In this document: positions 28,609 through 36,803 of the stretch, piece after piece | How positions within the stretch are numbered: position 1 is the stretch's first letter | How the letters are laid out: the number at the start of each line of letters is the position of its first letter | Assembly (NCBI GenBank): GCA_963678465.1 | Contig: OY782858.1 | Span: forward strand, 3,224,001-3,288,000 | Source: Paludibacter sp963678465 | Lineage (GTDB): Bacteria > Bacteroidota > Bacteroidia > Bacteroidales > Paludibacteraceae | Direction: 5' to 3' | Length of the DNA: 64,000 nucleotides | Notes under the pieces: generated by a model | Told to the model about the DNA's origin: nothing | What the model saw: only the letters and a program-made list of their open reading frames with translations | The model's database searches: none | Position numbers and translations under genes: made by a program

Positions 28609-29064
28609 TTAATATTTAGTATAATAGTAATCATAACCATCATCGCCATAGTCTTTAACTATTAATGTGTCATTTTTAATTTGGTATACAATTAGATATT
28701 CTGGCCATAAATAACCAGACCAACAGTAGCTTAATAAATATGTATATTCGTTATTTATGATTTTCTCTCTTTTCCATACGATTGTTGTATCAACAACAAC
28801 TCCATAAGAATCATTTCCCATAGTTATATGGTTGTTACGACTTAAAGCCATATAAGAATTTTGTGTGTCAATATATTTGTGCGTCATTAATCCGCCGTAA
28901 GCATATTCTAATTTCCATTTCCCTTGAATATATTTCTGAATTGTAGGAAGGGGTTGGTTGTACAGTACAATATTGTGAAGTAATTCTTCGTCGTTATTTT
29001 TACATTGTGTAAAGCAAATTATCAACATTAAAGCAGAAATAATTACCAATGATTTTTTTTTCAT
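28609..29064 (-). CDS. Small lipoprotein of unknown function
   Basis: A 151-aa protein with a lipoprotein signal (IICFTQCKNNDEE), where the acidic residues after the cysteine suggest surface export. The segment QGKWKLEYAYGG and later strands are like small lipocalin-type beta-barrel lipoproteins common in Bacteroidota. The C-terminus is tyrosine- and aspartate-rich (YGDDGYDYYYTKY). It opens the accessory region and has no obvious partner. Function unknown. Confidence 0.6.
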   Translation of the reverse strand: MKKKSLVIISALMLIICFTQCKNNDEELLHNIVLYNQPLPTIQKYIQGKWKLEYAYGGLMTHKYIDTQNSYMALSRNNHITMGNDSYGVVVDTTIVWKREKIINNEYTYLLSYCWSGYLWPEYLIVYQIKNDTLIVKDYGDDGYDYYYTKY

Positions 29065-29470
29065 GCGTTCATATTTATTTTATAGATATTTGTCCTCGCG
29101 CTGCCGCACGAATTGCATCGTGTGAAAATAACTTTAAATCAACACAATATTCAATAATCCTTTTTCTCCGGCATAATCAATAGCACTACTATCAAGGATT
29201 ATGGAACTTATAATTTCTACTCATTGTAACTCTTGTTTTTTGATTATTGTTTACTCCTTACCTGCCACACGATGCAATCGTGCGGCAGCGTGAGTACCAA
29301 TTTTTCAAATTCCAACTCCCAGTGACCGCTAACATTCTTCCTCCACCTTTACTCATTTCTACAATACTCCTGTAGGGATAAGTAATGGCCTGTCCCTACA
29401 CAAATTCTTTCTTCTTTTCTGTAGAAATTCAAGCAAGTAATGTTTAAATATCCATAAAGAAAAACACATC
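29065..29470. other. Gene-free stretch with a MITE-like element
   Basis: No supported coding sequence. It contains the inverted-repeat-bounded element at 29099-29290, then A+T-rich sequence up to the 3' end of the kinase-like gene. Confidence 0.6.
29099..29290. repeat. Inverted-repeat-bounded element, about 192 bp
   Basis: The ends are about 25-bp inverted repeats: CGCTGCCGCACGAATTGCATCG at 29099-29124 and its near-complement at 29266-29290. Each end can itself fold (CACGA/TCGTG). The right 105 bp recurs in opposite orientation at 51056-51166. No coding capacity; it looks like a non-autonomous mobile element. Confidence 0.65.
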
Positions 29471-30361
29471 TTAAATTAAGGTCACAAGACCTTGTTTTAG
29501 TCTATTCAGAACTGAATTAGCAAAATCCATATAGCCTGGTCCCGGAATAGGTTTATTTTTATCCAAAGCTGTATGTAACAGTGCCCAACCAATCTCACGA
29601 ACCATACATACGAACTTCATTTCATGTAATGTTTTATGCTTTAGTTCATCGGAACTGCCAAAGTAGCTTTTCAACATTATTTCATCTAATGTGTGGTCAA
29701 AACCACAAGAAAATGATAATGTGGCAAGATCAAACCAGATATCACCCAACCCTGAAAGCTCCCAATCAATTATTTTAATATCTCCATTATCACAAATCAT
29801 CAGGTTATGTGCAAATGCATCATTATGACAATAATGTTTTTGATAGTCGGGATCATTTTGACGTACTTTTTCAATAGCATTCACTTCTTTCAAGAACTCC
29901 TTTAAGTCAGTAGGGCAAGGTATTCCAAGTCGTTCAGCACCCTGAAGATAACCACGAGTTAAAGAAAATGGAGTACTACAACGTTTCCCTGAATATGGAA
30001 TTTTATGGATTTTCGTTAGAATAGAAACCACTTTCTTTAAGTTGTCAGTATCTTTAATCTGTTCCTCCGACAACTGAGTTCCGGATATGAAATCAGTGAT
30101 TAAAAAATCTGATTTATTCTCGCATTCCAGAGCCATTGGCGTTAAATCGTGTTTGGCTGCTTGAGCAATGATTTCAATTTCATCTTTGTACTCTAACCCT
30201 AAAAACTCATTTTGCTTACCATTTATTCTTAGTGCATAGATTTTCTCATATACAAAAACTTTATAAACAGTATTTGAATAACCACCGCTCAATGGTTCGT
30301 GTCGAATAGTTTTAGCCTTTTGCCAATCAGGAATATGCTTTACGATTTCTTCAATATTCAT
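29471..30361 (-). CDS. Choline/aminoglycoside kinase-like phosphotransferase
   Basis: A 296-aa APH/ChoK-fold protein. The N-lobe has LSGGYSNTVYKV (nucleotide loop) and YALRIN with the ATP-binding basic residue. The catalytic loop is HNDAFAHNLM, with the aspartate of the HxD-type motif, and the metal site is IKIIDWELSG. Closest in pattern to LicA-type choline or thiamine kinases, so it probably phosphorylates a small alcohol or amino alcohol; antibiotic phosphorylation is possible but unsupported. No lic-type transport or transfer gene is next to it. Confidence 0.8.
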   Translation of the reverse strand: MNIEEIVKHIPDWQKAKTIRHEPLSGGYSNTVYKVFVYEKIYALRINGKQNEFLGLEYKDEIEIIAQAAKHDLTPMALECENKSDFLITDFISGTQLSEEQIKDTDNLKKVVSILTKIHKIPYSGKRCSTPFSLTRGYLQGAERLGIPCPTDLKEFLKEVNAIEKVRQNDPDYQKHYCHNDAFAHNLMICDNGDIKIIDWELSGLGDIWFDLATLSFSCGFDHTLDEIMLKSYFGSSDELKHKTLHEMKFVCMVREIGWALLHTALDKNKPIPGPGYMDFANSVLNRLKQGLVTLI

Positions 30362-30725
30362 ACTTGTATCTTTTTACTATACACTATACTTCTTTTGATT
30401 CTAATTTATTTCTAGCACAATGCCTGTCCGACTACTGGCGGATTACGCTTCGCTAAACAAAAAGACTACGATCAACAAGGGATGTATCAGATGATAGAGT
30501 ATCTGTTTTCATCTGATTCATCTGCTTCATCCAAGTTCAGACTATTACCCACCAACCAACCTGCACCTTTGTGCAAGTAAGTAATGGTTATATATCCGAG
30601 AGGACAAGGGCTTAATTTGAAATGCAACATTCAAAAGTCTTCTACGTTTTGAAGTTTAGCTTTCTTCAGACGTCCGCAAATCTTTGTATGTTGAATGAGG
30701 ATATCCGGTAGGACGGGTTAGTGAT
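30362..30725. other. Gene-free stretch downstream of the SEFIR gene
   Basis: No supported gene. It holds a 28-bp segment (30633-30660) shared with 50994-51021, and copy R1 of the palindromic element family at 30667-30720, which abuts the SEFIR stop codon. Confidence 0.6.
30667..30720 (+). repeat. Palindromic intergenic element, copy R1 (conserved arm)
   Basis: Conserved arm with GACGTCCGCAAA, TTGAATGAGGATATCCGGTAGG and a final GGGTTA. It matches R2 36707-36761, R3 37261-37313, R4 38350-38396, R5 48479-48531 and R7 50914-50958, all in the same orientation. Confidence 0.75.
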
Positions 30726-32162
30726 TTATCTGTATGTCGCAATAGTCTCTGGATTTATTAATTCATGGTTAAATGGTACATATTTATGTCCTCTATAGTA
30801 CCTAATTCTGTCTTTTGATTCTCCTTTTGTTTTAATTAACTTGTCAATTAATTCATTTTTATTCTTGACATTAAATAATGTTTTTACTCTTTCAAAGTGT
30901 TTTTCTGAGGTCATTTTCACGAAAAAGGTTATTTCATTACTCTCAGAGTATATATAGGTTTTAGGAAACCATAAATTATAAGTATTCTGATCTTCAATAC
31001 AACTTATGAAGTAACATAAAGTATCTGCTAAGATTACGTCTTCTTTTTTTAGTGTTTCAGAAAGATTTGTAATTAAATAATCTCCAAAACCTGTTACTTT
31101 ATTAAATACTTGAGAACTATAATTCTCTAAGTTTTCATGATAATTAAATAAGAAGGTGAATGATTCTGGTTCATTTTTACTTTTATACTTGTCCTTTTTG
31201 TAGTATTTGGAATGTAATAAATCGGCAGTTAAAGCATAATTCTTATTTTTTAGACATACAGCAATGGTATAAATAAATAACTCATGAAAAATAATTTTAA
31301 ATATTTCAAATCTTTCAGTTGTCCAACTACCAGAACTTTCTCTAGGATAATTAAATGTTGGCGCATTTTCAAAGAATCCAATCAAAATTTCATCGGAATT
31401 GTCAGTATCACTTGAAGAGAGTAAATCAATAAATTTAATGAAATCTTCTTTTAATGGTTTATAAGACTTTAAAGCATTTAATAATTGTGCTCCGTACAAA
31501 ACTAAGTCATTAGGTATGTTTTTTTGGTCAAAAGACCATAAATTATTATTGAATAGGTCTATAAATGAGTTAATATCTTTGACTGAAAGAGAATTAGATT
31601 TCCTTAATTGATTTTCAATAGTTTTTAATTTATTATTCGTTTCCGATAGATTTATTGTTGAATCAGTAATATATGCTGGAGGTGTTGAACCCAGTTTTGG
31701 TTTAGGCAACGACGGTGCTTCTAAAATGTTTCTTAAAAGTTCCTCATAACTATCTTCAAAAGTTTCAATTTTCGAGAAATCAATATATTTTCTACTTTTT
31801 AAATATAAAGGTAGGAATGGCTCATCATCTTCATCTCTTTCTAAAACAAGTGGGATAAATTTTTCTTGTTTCTCTTTTGCATATATATTCGGAGTAATAA
31901 TCTGAGTTTCTGTACCAACACCACCTTCACGTCCATCTGCTTTTTCTGCATACTTTTTATTGGAAATAATTAAAACTCTGAAAATATCTTCAGATTTAAC
32001 CATCTCTTCCATAAAACTATAAATGTCATGTCCGTCTTTCAAAGACCATTTGTCTAAGATAACATCCACGGTGTCATTCATTAATCTAGTAGCTAAATTA
32101 ACAACCAATTCTTGGTGTTCGCTATTTCCCCAACTATAGGATATAAAGATCTTCTTGCTCAT
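30726..32162 (-). CDS. SEFIR (TIR-like) domain protein, candidate anti-phage effector
   Basis: A 478-aa protein. The N-terminal 150 residues form a SEFIR/TIR-like domain: KKIFISYSWGNSEHQELVVNLA, DVILDKWSLKDGHDI, RVLIISNKKYAEKADGREGGVGTETQIIT and the FIPLVLER strand. Known bacterial SEFIR proteins defend against phage, by NAD depletion in the studied case. The glutamate in GVGTETQ is a candidate catalytic residue (inferred). Residues 170-478 match nothing I recognise and could be the sensor. I use ATG 32162, as upstream residues lie in a repeat. The gene starts 24 bp past a GTTAGCG core, in cassette style. Confidence 0.75.
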   Translation of the reverse strand: MSKKIFISYSWGNSEHQELVVNLATRLMNDTVDVILDKWSLKDGHDIYSFMEEMVKSEDIFRVLIISNKKYAEKADGREGGVGTETQIITPNIYAKEKQEKFIPLVLERDEDDEPFLPLYLKSRKYIDFSKIETFEDSYEELLRNILEAPSLPKPKLGSTPPAYITDSTINLSETNNKLKTIENQLRKSNSLSVKDINSFIDLFNNNLWSFDQKNIPNDLVLYGAQLLNALKSYKPLKEDFIKFIDLLSSSDTDNSDEILIGFFENAPTFNYPRESSGSWTTERFEIFKIIFHELFIYTIAVCLKNKNYALTADLLHSKYYKKDKYKSKNEPESFTFLFNYHENLENYSSQVFNKVTGFGDYLITNLSETLKKEDVILADTLCYFISCIEDQNTYNLWFPKTYIYSESNEITFFVKMTSEKHFERVKTLFNVKNKNELIDKLIKTKGESKDRIRYYRGHKYVPFNHELINPETIATYR

Positions 32163-32185
32163 ATTTATTTTTTTTATCATTACCG

Positions 32186-32374
32186 CTAACAATATATATC
32201 CTTCCCTCAATTCCGTATATCCAGAAATAAACTTCGCATATATCGCATTTATGCAAAAAGCTCAAAGGATAATTGATTGTATTTGTCCTGTTTTTTAAGT
32301 ATAAATATCATTCCTAACAAAATTTCCCAACATGCACTCCAGCTCTCTCAAGATGGAGTGTGTGGTTGTTATTC
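32186..32374 (-). repeat. Cassette-junction repeat, copy A
   Basis: About 189 bp between the 265-aa gene and the SEFIR gene. It is nearly identical over some 95 bp to copy B (34207-34384) and includes a hairpin whose stem sequence differs between copies but still pairs (CACTCCA/TGGAGTG here). On the minus strand it ends TTGTTAGCG, shortly before the SEFIR start. Confidence 0.75.
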
Positions 32375-32453
32375 CCACGCTACCGACGCTTCCTTGCGGG
32401 GTTGTTCCGACCGCAGGAAGCCTAAGTATTATGCACAGTAATTTTGTTGTTTG

Positions 32454-33251
32454 TCAAACTATATATTTCAGAATAATACGTCCAATTTGAGTCAATTCAA
32501 CTTTTGCAAAGTTCTCATGGTTCTCACTTGGAGGTCCAGTTGTCAAGTGTAGAGCTTCTATATATCTGTTCTTAATTAAGTCGTTCATTGAGTGAGAAAT
32601 CTTTGCTTTCATGCTATTTTCAGTCATGTTTTTTATCGCAGAGTATAAATTTACAAATTCGGGCATCCAATCAGACGTAATTTTTCCACTATTCGACGAA
32701 AAAGATTGCATGCGCCAAGTTGGCCAATTTCTACTGTCAGACAAAATCGTCAATGCTTGTGGTGTAAGCATTTCTATTTGATTTAATGCATATTTATGGT
32801 CTTCAAACAATGAACTAAAATCAGTCTCAACAATGTGTTTTAATACTTTTGCCAAATGCTCAGTAAGTTCTAAATCTGGAGTTGAGTTGTCTAAAATTCG
32901 CAATATTTTATTAAACAATGTGTTGCCAGTTGGATTTGTGAGTAAATTTTTCAGACCATTCAATCCTTCTTCAATTTGGTCTTGTTTGTTGAAATATAGC
33001 GTGAGTAAAAATTCTTTTTTCGCTTCTTTTATATCTTTATCAACTTCGTCATTCCAATTTATTAATGTGTTGACAATGTCTCCAATTTTAAATAGTCCAA
33101 GTGCTTTATCTCTTACTGTTTTTATTGTTTTTGACGCAACAATCGAGCTCTCTTCTTCTTCCGAGAGGCTTACTTTTTCAAGTCGTTGTTCTAAACTCTT
33201 CTGTTGAGTGTAGAAATATAAGTCAGGATTCGTGATTACGATTTCACTCAT
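32454..33251 (-). CDS. Unknown 265-aa protein in the SEFIR block
   Basis: Not recognised with confidence. It is helical and charged, without a signal peptide or clear membrane segment. A weak overall resemblance to DUF4393/Abi-alpha-type proteins exists in the segment LSDSRNWPTW... and in the tail LTQIGRIILKYIV (an LTxxGxxF-type ending), but this is only a pattern impression. The gene starts 20 bp after the attC-like site at 33271-33401 and is followed, after its stop, by sequence like that following the neighbouring cassette. The partner may be the SEFIR gene; unproven. Confidence 0.55.
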   Translation of the reverse strand: MSEIVITNPDLYFYTQQKSLEQRLEKVSLSEEEESSIVASKTIKTVRDKALGLFKIGDIVNTLINWNDEVDKDIKEAKKEFLLTLYFNKQDQIEEGLNGLKNLLTNPTGNTLFNKILRILDNSTPDLELTEHLAKVLKHIVETDFSSLFEDHKYALNQIEMLTPQALTILSDSRNWPTWRMQSFSSNSGKITSDWMPEFVNLYSAIKNMTENSMKAKISHSMNDLIKNRYIEALHLTTGPPSENHENFAKVELTQIGRIILKYIV

Positions 33252-33270
33252 TTTATTTTTCTATTATTGT

Positions 33271-33401
33271 GCCTAACGGTTGCGTGTATAAAACGTTGGG
33301 GATTGCGGAGCGACGTTCCTATCAACCGAGACGAAAGATTGATGCGGGTGATGAACTTCGCATACCTCTGAAACCCTTATTGGCTATACCGCGTGTTAGG
33401 C
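33271..33401 (-). other. attC-like site between two cassettes
   Basis: A 131-bp imperfect palindrome. On the minus strand it begins GCCTAAC (fits RYYYAAC) and ends GTTAGGC (fits GTTRRRY), the two core sites of integron attC. Next to the cores, GCGGTATA in one arm can pair with TATACACGC in the other with a bulge. Its length is within the attC range. It begins 19 bp after the stop of the upstream gene (33420) and ends 20 bp before the start of the next (33251), the geometry of a gene cassette junction. No integrase gene is in the window. Confidence 0.6.
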
Positions 33402-33419
33402 AAAGTAATTTTTTATATG

Positions 33420-33809
33420 TCAATAAATGTGCTTAAACATGACTAATCCAAGTATAATTAAGGAACTCGCTAAAAAGAATAGTTTTAATATCACAAATCG
33501 ACATGCCCATTTTTTATTTCTTTTATCAACTTCATCGCTTTTTTTTCCATCAATCTTGCCTGATTTAACTTTAAGAAACAAATTCTTACTTGCTCGCCAC
33601 ATAAAAAGATACTGAACAAAATCTATTATAAAAAATGATAAAACTAAAGCCAAAAATAAATAAGTAAGATTTGCTGTATTTGTATTCGAATGAATTACAA
33701 TAGAAAAACCAATAATTGCAAAACCAATAGTTCGAGCAGTATCTGACATAGTTTTTGAATTACTTTCAGATTGTTCTTTAAGTATTTTTAAATATTCTGT
33801 TTTATCCAT
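33420..33809 (-). CDS. Small membrane protein of unknown function
   Basis: A 129-aa protein. A charged N-terminus (KILKEQSESNSKTMSD) is followed by three hydrophobic stretches (about residues 27-42, 46-70 and 107-127), the middle loop being lysine-rich (KSGKIDGKKSDEVDKRNKK). It follows the zinc-ribbon gene by 10 bp on the same strand and is the last gene before the attC-like site, so both share a cassette. No family recognised. Confidence 0.6.
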   Translation of the reverse strand: MDKTEYLKILKEQSESNSKTMSDTARTIGFAIIGFSIVIHSNTNTANLTYLFLALVLSFFIIDFVQYLFMWRASKNLFLKVKSGKIDGKKSDEVDKRNKKWACRFVILKLFFLASSLIILGLVMFKHIY

Positions 33810-33819
33810 GTTTTATAAA

Positions 33820-34185
33820 TTATTCAGTTTCAAATCCACTTCTTAATCCACCTTTATTCCTTCCTATCCTTTTACTGCTTTTTTTAATCCCTTTGCGTAA
33901 ACCTCTACTCAAAGCAGCTTTATTTTCTAATATTCTTTCAATATAGTTAGGATCAGGGACAATGTAACCTCCATCCTCTTTTACACGGATTTTTGCACTA
34001 TAGCCATAACCATTATTGTCATTGTCATCATCGTTATCATCAGACGATTTTACGTAGATTGTATAAGCTGCACCACAATTTTCACATGCAATTTCTAATC
34101 CATCAATATTAACTAGAACTCCTTGCAGTAAGGATGCTAAATAAATTTTGTTTTTACATCCTTTGCATTGATAATATAGTCCCAT
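33820..34185 (-). CDS. Zinc-ribbon protein of unknown function
   Basis: A 121-aa protein. Two pairs of cysteines near the N-terminus (CKGC and CENC, 28 residues apart) form a probable zinc ribbon. An aspartate/asparagine-rich linker (SSDDNDDDNDNNG) and a basic tail (LRKGIKKSSKRIGRNKGG) follow, suggesting nucleic-acid contact. I choose ATG 34185 because the frame upstream of it lies in repeat copy B; the ATG is 24 bp after the GTTAGGC that ends that repeat. It forms a two-gene cassette with the membrane protein. Confidence 0.6.
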   Translation of the reverse strand: MGLYYQCKGCKNKIYLASLLQGVLVNIDGLEIACENCGAAYTIYVKSSDDNDDDNDNNGYGYSAKIRVKEDGGYIVPDPNYIERILENKAALSRGLRKGIKKSSKRIGRNKGGLRSGFETE

Positions 34186-34206
34186 AGTCTTTATTTTTTT
34201 ATTATG

Positions 34207-34384
34207 CCTAACAATATATATCTTTCCCTCAATTCCGTATATCCGGAAATAAATTCCGCATATATCGCATTTATGCAAAAAGCTCAAAGGATAATTGATT
34301 GTTATCTTTCCCGTTTATAAGTATAATTACATTACCAAACACACACATCCCATCTCTTTCAAGATGGAATGTGTGTAGTTATTC
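34207..34384 (-). repeat. Cassette-junction repeat, copy B
   Basis: Partner of copy A (32186-32374), about 2 kb away in direct orientation. On the minus strand it ends with GTTAGGC, an attC-type core, 22 bp before the zinc-ribbon ATG. Its hairpin stem (ACACACAT...CCATC with GATGG...ATGTGTGT) differs from that of copy A while still pairing. Confidence 0.75.
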
Positions 34385-34390
34385 AGGCTA

Positions 34391-35302
34391 TCAGGAGTTT
34401 TTTACCATTTTCACCTCCATACTATACTGTTCATCGCCGGGTAGGGTAAGGGTAAGTGTTTGGGTGAGGTAGCCAATTTTTTCCACCGTAACGGTATAGA
34501 TACCGTTTTCGAGGGATTTTATCTGGAATCCGCCTTTTTCGGCAGTTTGTTTTACGATAGGGTCGGCGGCGCTGCCATTCAGCTGAAGGCTAACGGTAAC
34601 ATTGGGGATGCCTGCACCTGTTGCAGCATCGGTTATTTTAGCTACGAGCTGCATCACATCCGTAGGCATTTCAATTCGGCGCAATGCTTTGTAGTCGGCG
34701 TAAAATTTCGGTTCTGTCAGGCGTACAATTTCAAGCAGCTTGTCGAAATGGCTTACCACTTTGTCGGCGGTTATGTAGTTTTCGTTCAAAGCCTTAGTAA
34801 TGTTCTTTTTGTCGAGACCCGCATTTCCCTGTTGTGGGATAAATGCTTCGAAAAGGGTAATGTCGCTCAAAAAAGCAGTTTGTGTGTCGGCAGTCAGTCC
34901 GTATGCACTTAGTTGCTCTAAGTTCGTATTTACCAGATTGTACATTCCTTTGGCTATCTGTATCAGCTCAATGTCTTTCAGACGTGAGATTTTACTTTCG
35001 GCCAACTGTGAGTCTTTGAGTAGTGCCTTGTTGTCAACGGCATCGGCATAAGCCCCCGTTTTACGCGAAGCATCCATTGCATCCTGCACCACTTTGTCGT
35101 GCAGCTTTTCAAGTTGTTCTTTCTGTTCGTTACCACTCGCTTGCTGCAAGGCGATATTGCTCTGTATATCGGCAATAGCGTTGTCGAGAGCGGTTAGTAA
35201 CACTGTGGCATTCGGTAGTTTTTCGAGTATTGCCAGATTTGCACCCAACAATACACGTAATGCCATGTACATTTTCAGTTTTTTGATCTGTAACGATGTC
35301 AT
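34391..35302 (-). CDS. Helical protein with C-terminal carboxypeptidase-regulatory-like domain
   Basis: A 303-aa protein with no signal peptide. Residues 1-205 are helical, alanine- and leucine-rich. Residues about 215-300 form a CarboxypepD_reg-like beta domain (VAKITDAATGAGIPNVTVSLQLNG, then GFQIKSLENGIYTVTVEKIGY and an ending TLPGDEQYSMEVKMV). Homologous-looking proteins occur widely in Bacteroidota without known function. It ends only 6 bp before junction repeat B, so in cassette terms it could be the gene upstream of the zinc-ribbon pair. A 21-bp-period array lies upstream of its start. Confidence 0.65.
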   Translation of the reverse strand: MTSLQIKKLKMYMALRVLLGANLAILEKLPNATVLLTALDNAIADIQSNIALQQASGNEQKEQLEKLHDKVVQDAMDASRKTGAYADAVDNKALLKDSQLAESKISRLKDIELIQIAKGMYNLVNTNLEQLSAYGLTADTQTAFLSDITLFEAFIPQQGNAGLDKKNITKALNENYITADKVVSHFDKLLEIVRLTEPKFYADYKALRRIEMPTDVMQLVAKITDAATGAGIPNVTVSLQLNGSAADPIVKQTAEKGGFQIKSLENGIYTVTVEKIGYLTQTLTLTLPGDEQYSMEVKMVKNS

Positions 35303-35479
35303 TTCTTTGAAGTATTAAAAGGTTATTACTAAAAAATAAGCAGAAAACCGGAATATTCCTCTTTTCTGTGTGTCGGTTCTATCTTTATGATGGATTGTTT
35401 CTGTATTTTGTTGTCATTCGGCACTTTACACCTATTTTTGAGGTGTTTGCCAGCTAGCTAAATCATCTCTTTTGTTCTT

Positions 35480-35773
35480 TTGCATCGTCCGAAAGATGCT
35501 TTGCAACGCACTTTAGATGGTTTGCATCGTTCGTAAGATGCTCTGCAACGCACTTTAGATGGTTCGCATCGTTCGTAAGATGGTTTGCAACGCACTTTAG
35601 ATGGTCTGCAACGTCCGAAAGATGCGCTGCAACGCACTTTAGATGGCTCGCATTGTCCGAAAGATGTTCTGCAACGTACTAAAGATGTCGGTTTTTGTCA
35701 TTTAGATGGTCTGCAACGCTATGCAGATGCTTTGTTTTATGATTTAGATGACTTGCATCGTACCTCAGACAGC
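35480..35773 (+). repeat. 21-bp tandem array A, 14 units, heptad-coding
   Basis: Fourteen contiguous 21-bp units with consensus TTTGCAnCGnnCnnnAGATGn. Two unit types alternate (CCGAAAGATG and ACTTTAGATG), giving a 42-bp higher period. Read on the plus strand the second half is open (35585-35794, 69 aa) with a heptad pattern such as LDGLQRP-KDALQRT; in the first half the same frame is closed by TAA where CGTCCGAAA became CGTTCGTAA. It may be a decayed coiled-coil gene or non-coding satellite DNA. Confidence 0.7.
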
Positions 35774-36510
35774 ATTACATGGAAATATTATTGATGACGA
35801 TAGGATTTTTATTGCAGGAATTGGTAATATTCCTGTGGGTGGACGGGGTAAACGCTTGTTTAGGGTCCTTCAAACTGTTTGTCCAGAGTTTTAAGTAAAT
35901 ATACATATTGGAAACTTTCGGATTTTACGTGATAAACAGTTTGTTTATAATTCTCCAATCGAAATACGCCTCAGCACATGCTCAACAATTGTTCTTCTTT
36001 TTTGCAAATGTATATTGTTTTTTCTTAATTTGCAAAATTAATGACATGTTTTTTGTAATAAATCTTACAAATAATTAAAATTACTGCTTTGATTGTTACA
36101 GATAAACAGTTTAATATATTGATATTATGAATATTAGTATTAAAACAGTTTCATAAAAAACAATAAGAAATGTAATAGGGCTGAAGTGCTGATATACATG
36201 GATAAAGCGCTTATCCGCGTTTCTATTTTAACCACATAGATCACAGAGACAAAACAGAGTTCACAGAGCTGCGTTGTACCAATAAATCGTAAATAATAGT
36301 AACGCTGATTTACGCGAATTAAGCGGATGAAATTCGGATAAAGACTTTATAAATAAAGTCAGCGGATAAATCCGCTATTTACGAAGTAAATTAATCAGTA
36401 ATAAAATCCGTTTAATATTTTTTATCCGCGTTATCCGCGTTTCAATTTTAGCATATAGGTTGCCTCATCGGCTTTTTGCGTTAGGATAAATGGAATGATA
36501 TAAATGGTAG

Positions 36511-36649
36511 ATTCTTGTATTTAACGATTATTATAGTGTTTGTTAGAACTTTGTTAGAATTTTGTTAGTGTTTTGTGATATAGAATATGATTTATTTTCA
36601 CTAATATTGCAGAGTTAAAATTTAAGAGAGTGAATACGTGGTTGTGAAT
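36511..36649 (+). repeat. 139-bp direct repeat, left copy
   Basis: Matches 39437-39575 with four mismatches and no gaps. It contains GTTAGAACTTTGTTAGAA words and the TAATATTGC segment near a possible promoter. The pair flanks the 36.8-39.3 kb cluster of small lipoprotein genes. Confidence 0.9.
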
Positions 36650-36706
36650 GTTGTTTTTCATCCCATTCTTCAATCTCTGTACTGAGGAGGACTAAGGTTG
36701 GGTATA

Positions 36707-36761
36707 GTCAGTCGTCTGCAAAGTTTTGTATTTTTAATAAGGATATATGGTGGGACGAGGG
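36707..36761 (+). repeat. Palindromic intergenic element, copy R2
   Basis: Conserved arm with GTCTGCAAAG and TTTAATAAGGATATATGGTGGGAC, preceded by ACTAAGGTTGGG at 36691. It lies just upstream of the first small lipoprotein gene. Confidence 0.65.
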
Positions 36762-36803
36762 AATATGTTTCGAATGGTTCAGCATTGTTTAAAGAATAAT
36801 CTT

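Larger units (their letters stand above)
35303..36803. other. 1.5-kb gene-free region with several repeats
   Basis: No convincing gene. From 5' to 3' it holds a 21-bp-period array (35480-35773), A+T-rich sequence, a block of words like ACCACATAGATCACAGAG and TTATCCGCGTTATCCGCG (about 36190-36455) of a type common in Bacteroidota intergenic DNA, a 139-bp direct repeat (36511-36649), and element R2 (36707-36761). Confidence 0.65.

Noticed and set aside
29471..30361. Aminoglycoside resistance gene
   Set aside because: The kinase fold fits, but the sequence pattern is closer to choline or thiamine kinases, and no resistance context is present.
32454..33251. Firm assignment of the 265-aa protein to Abi-alpha (DUF4393)
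   Set aside because: Only the final LTxxGxxF-type tail and a short middle segment look alike; no profile search was possible.
35480..35773. CRISPR array
   Set aside because: The units are contiguous 21-bp repeats with no unique spacers, and no cas gene is near. The same holds for the array at 50391-50600.
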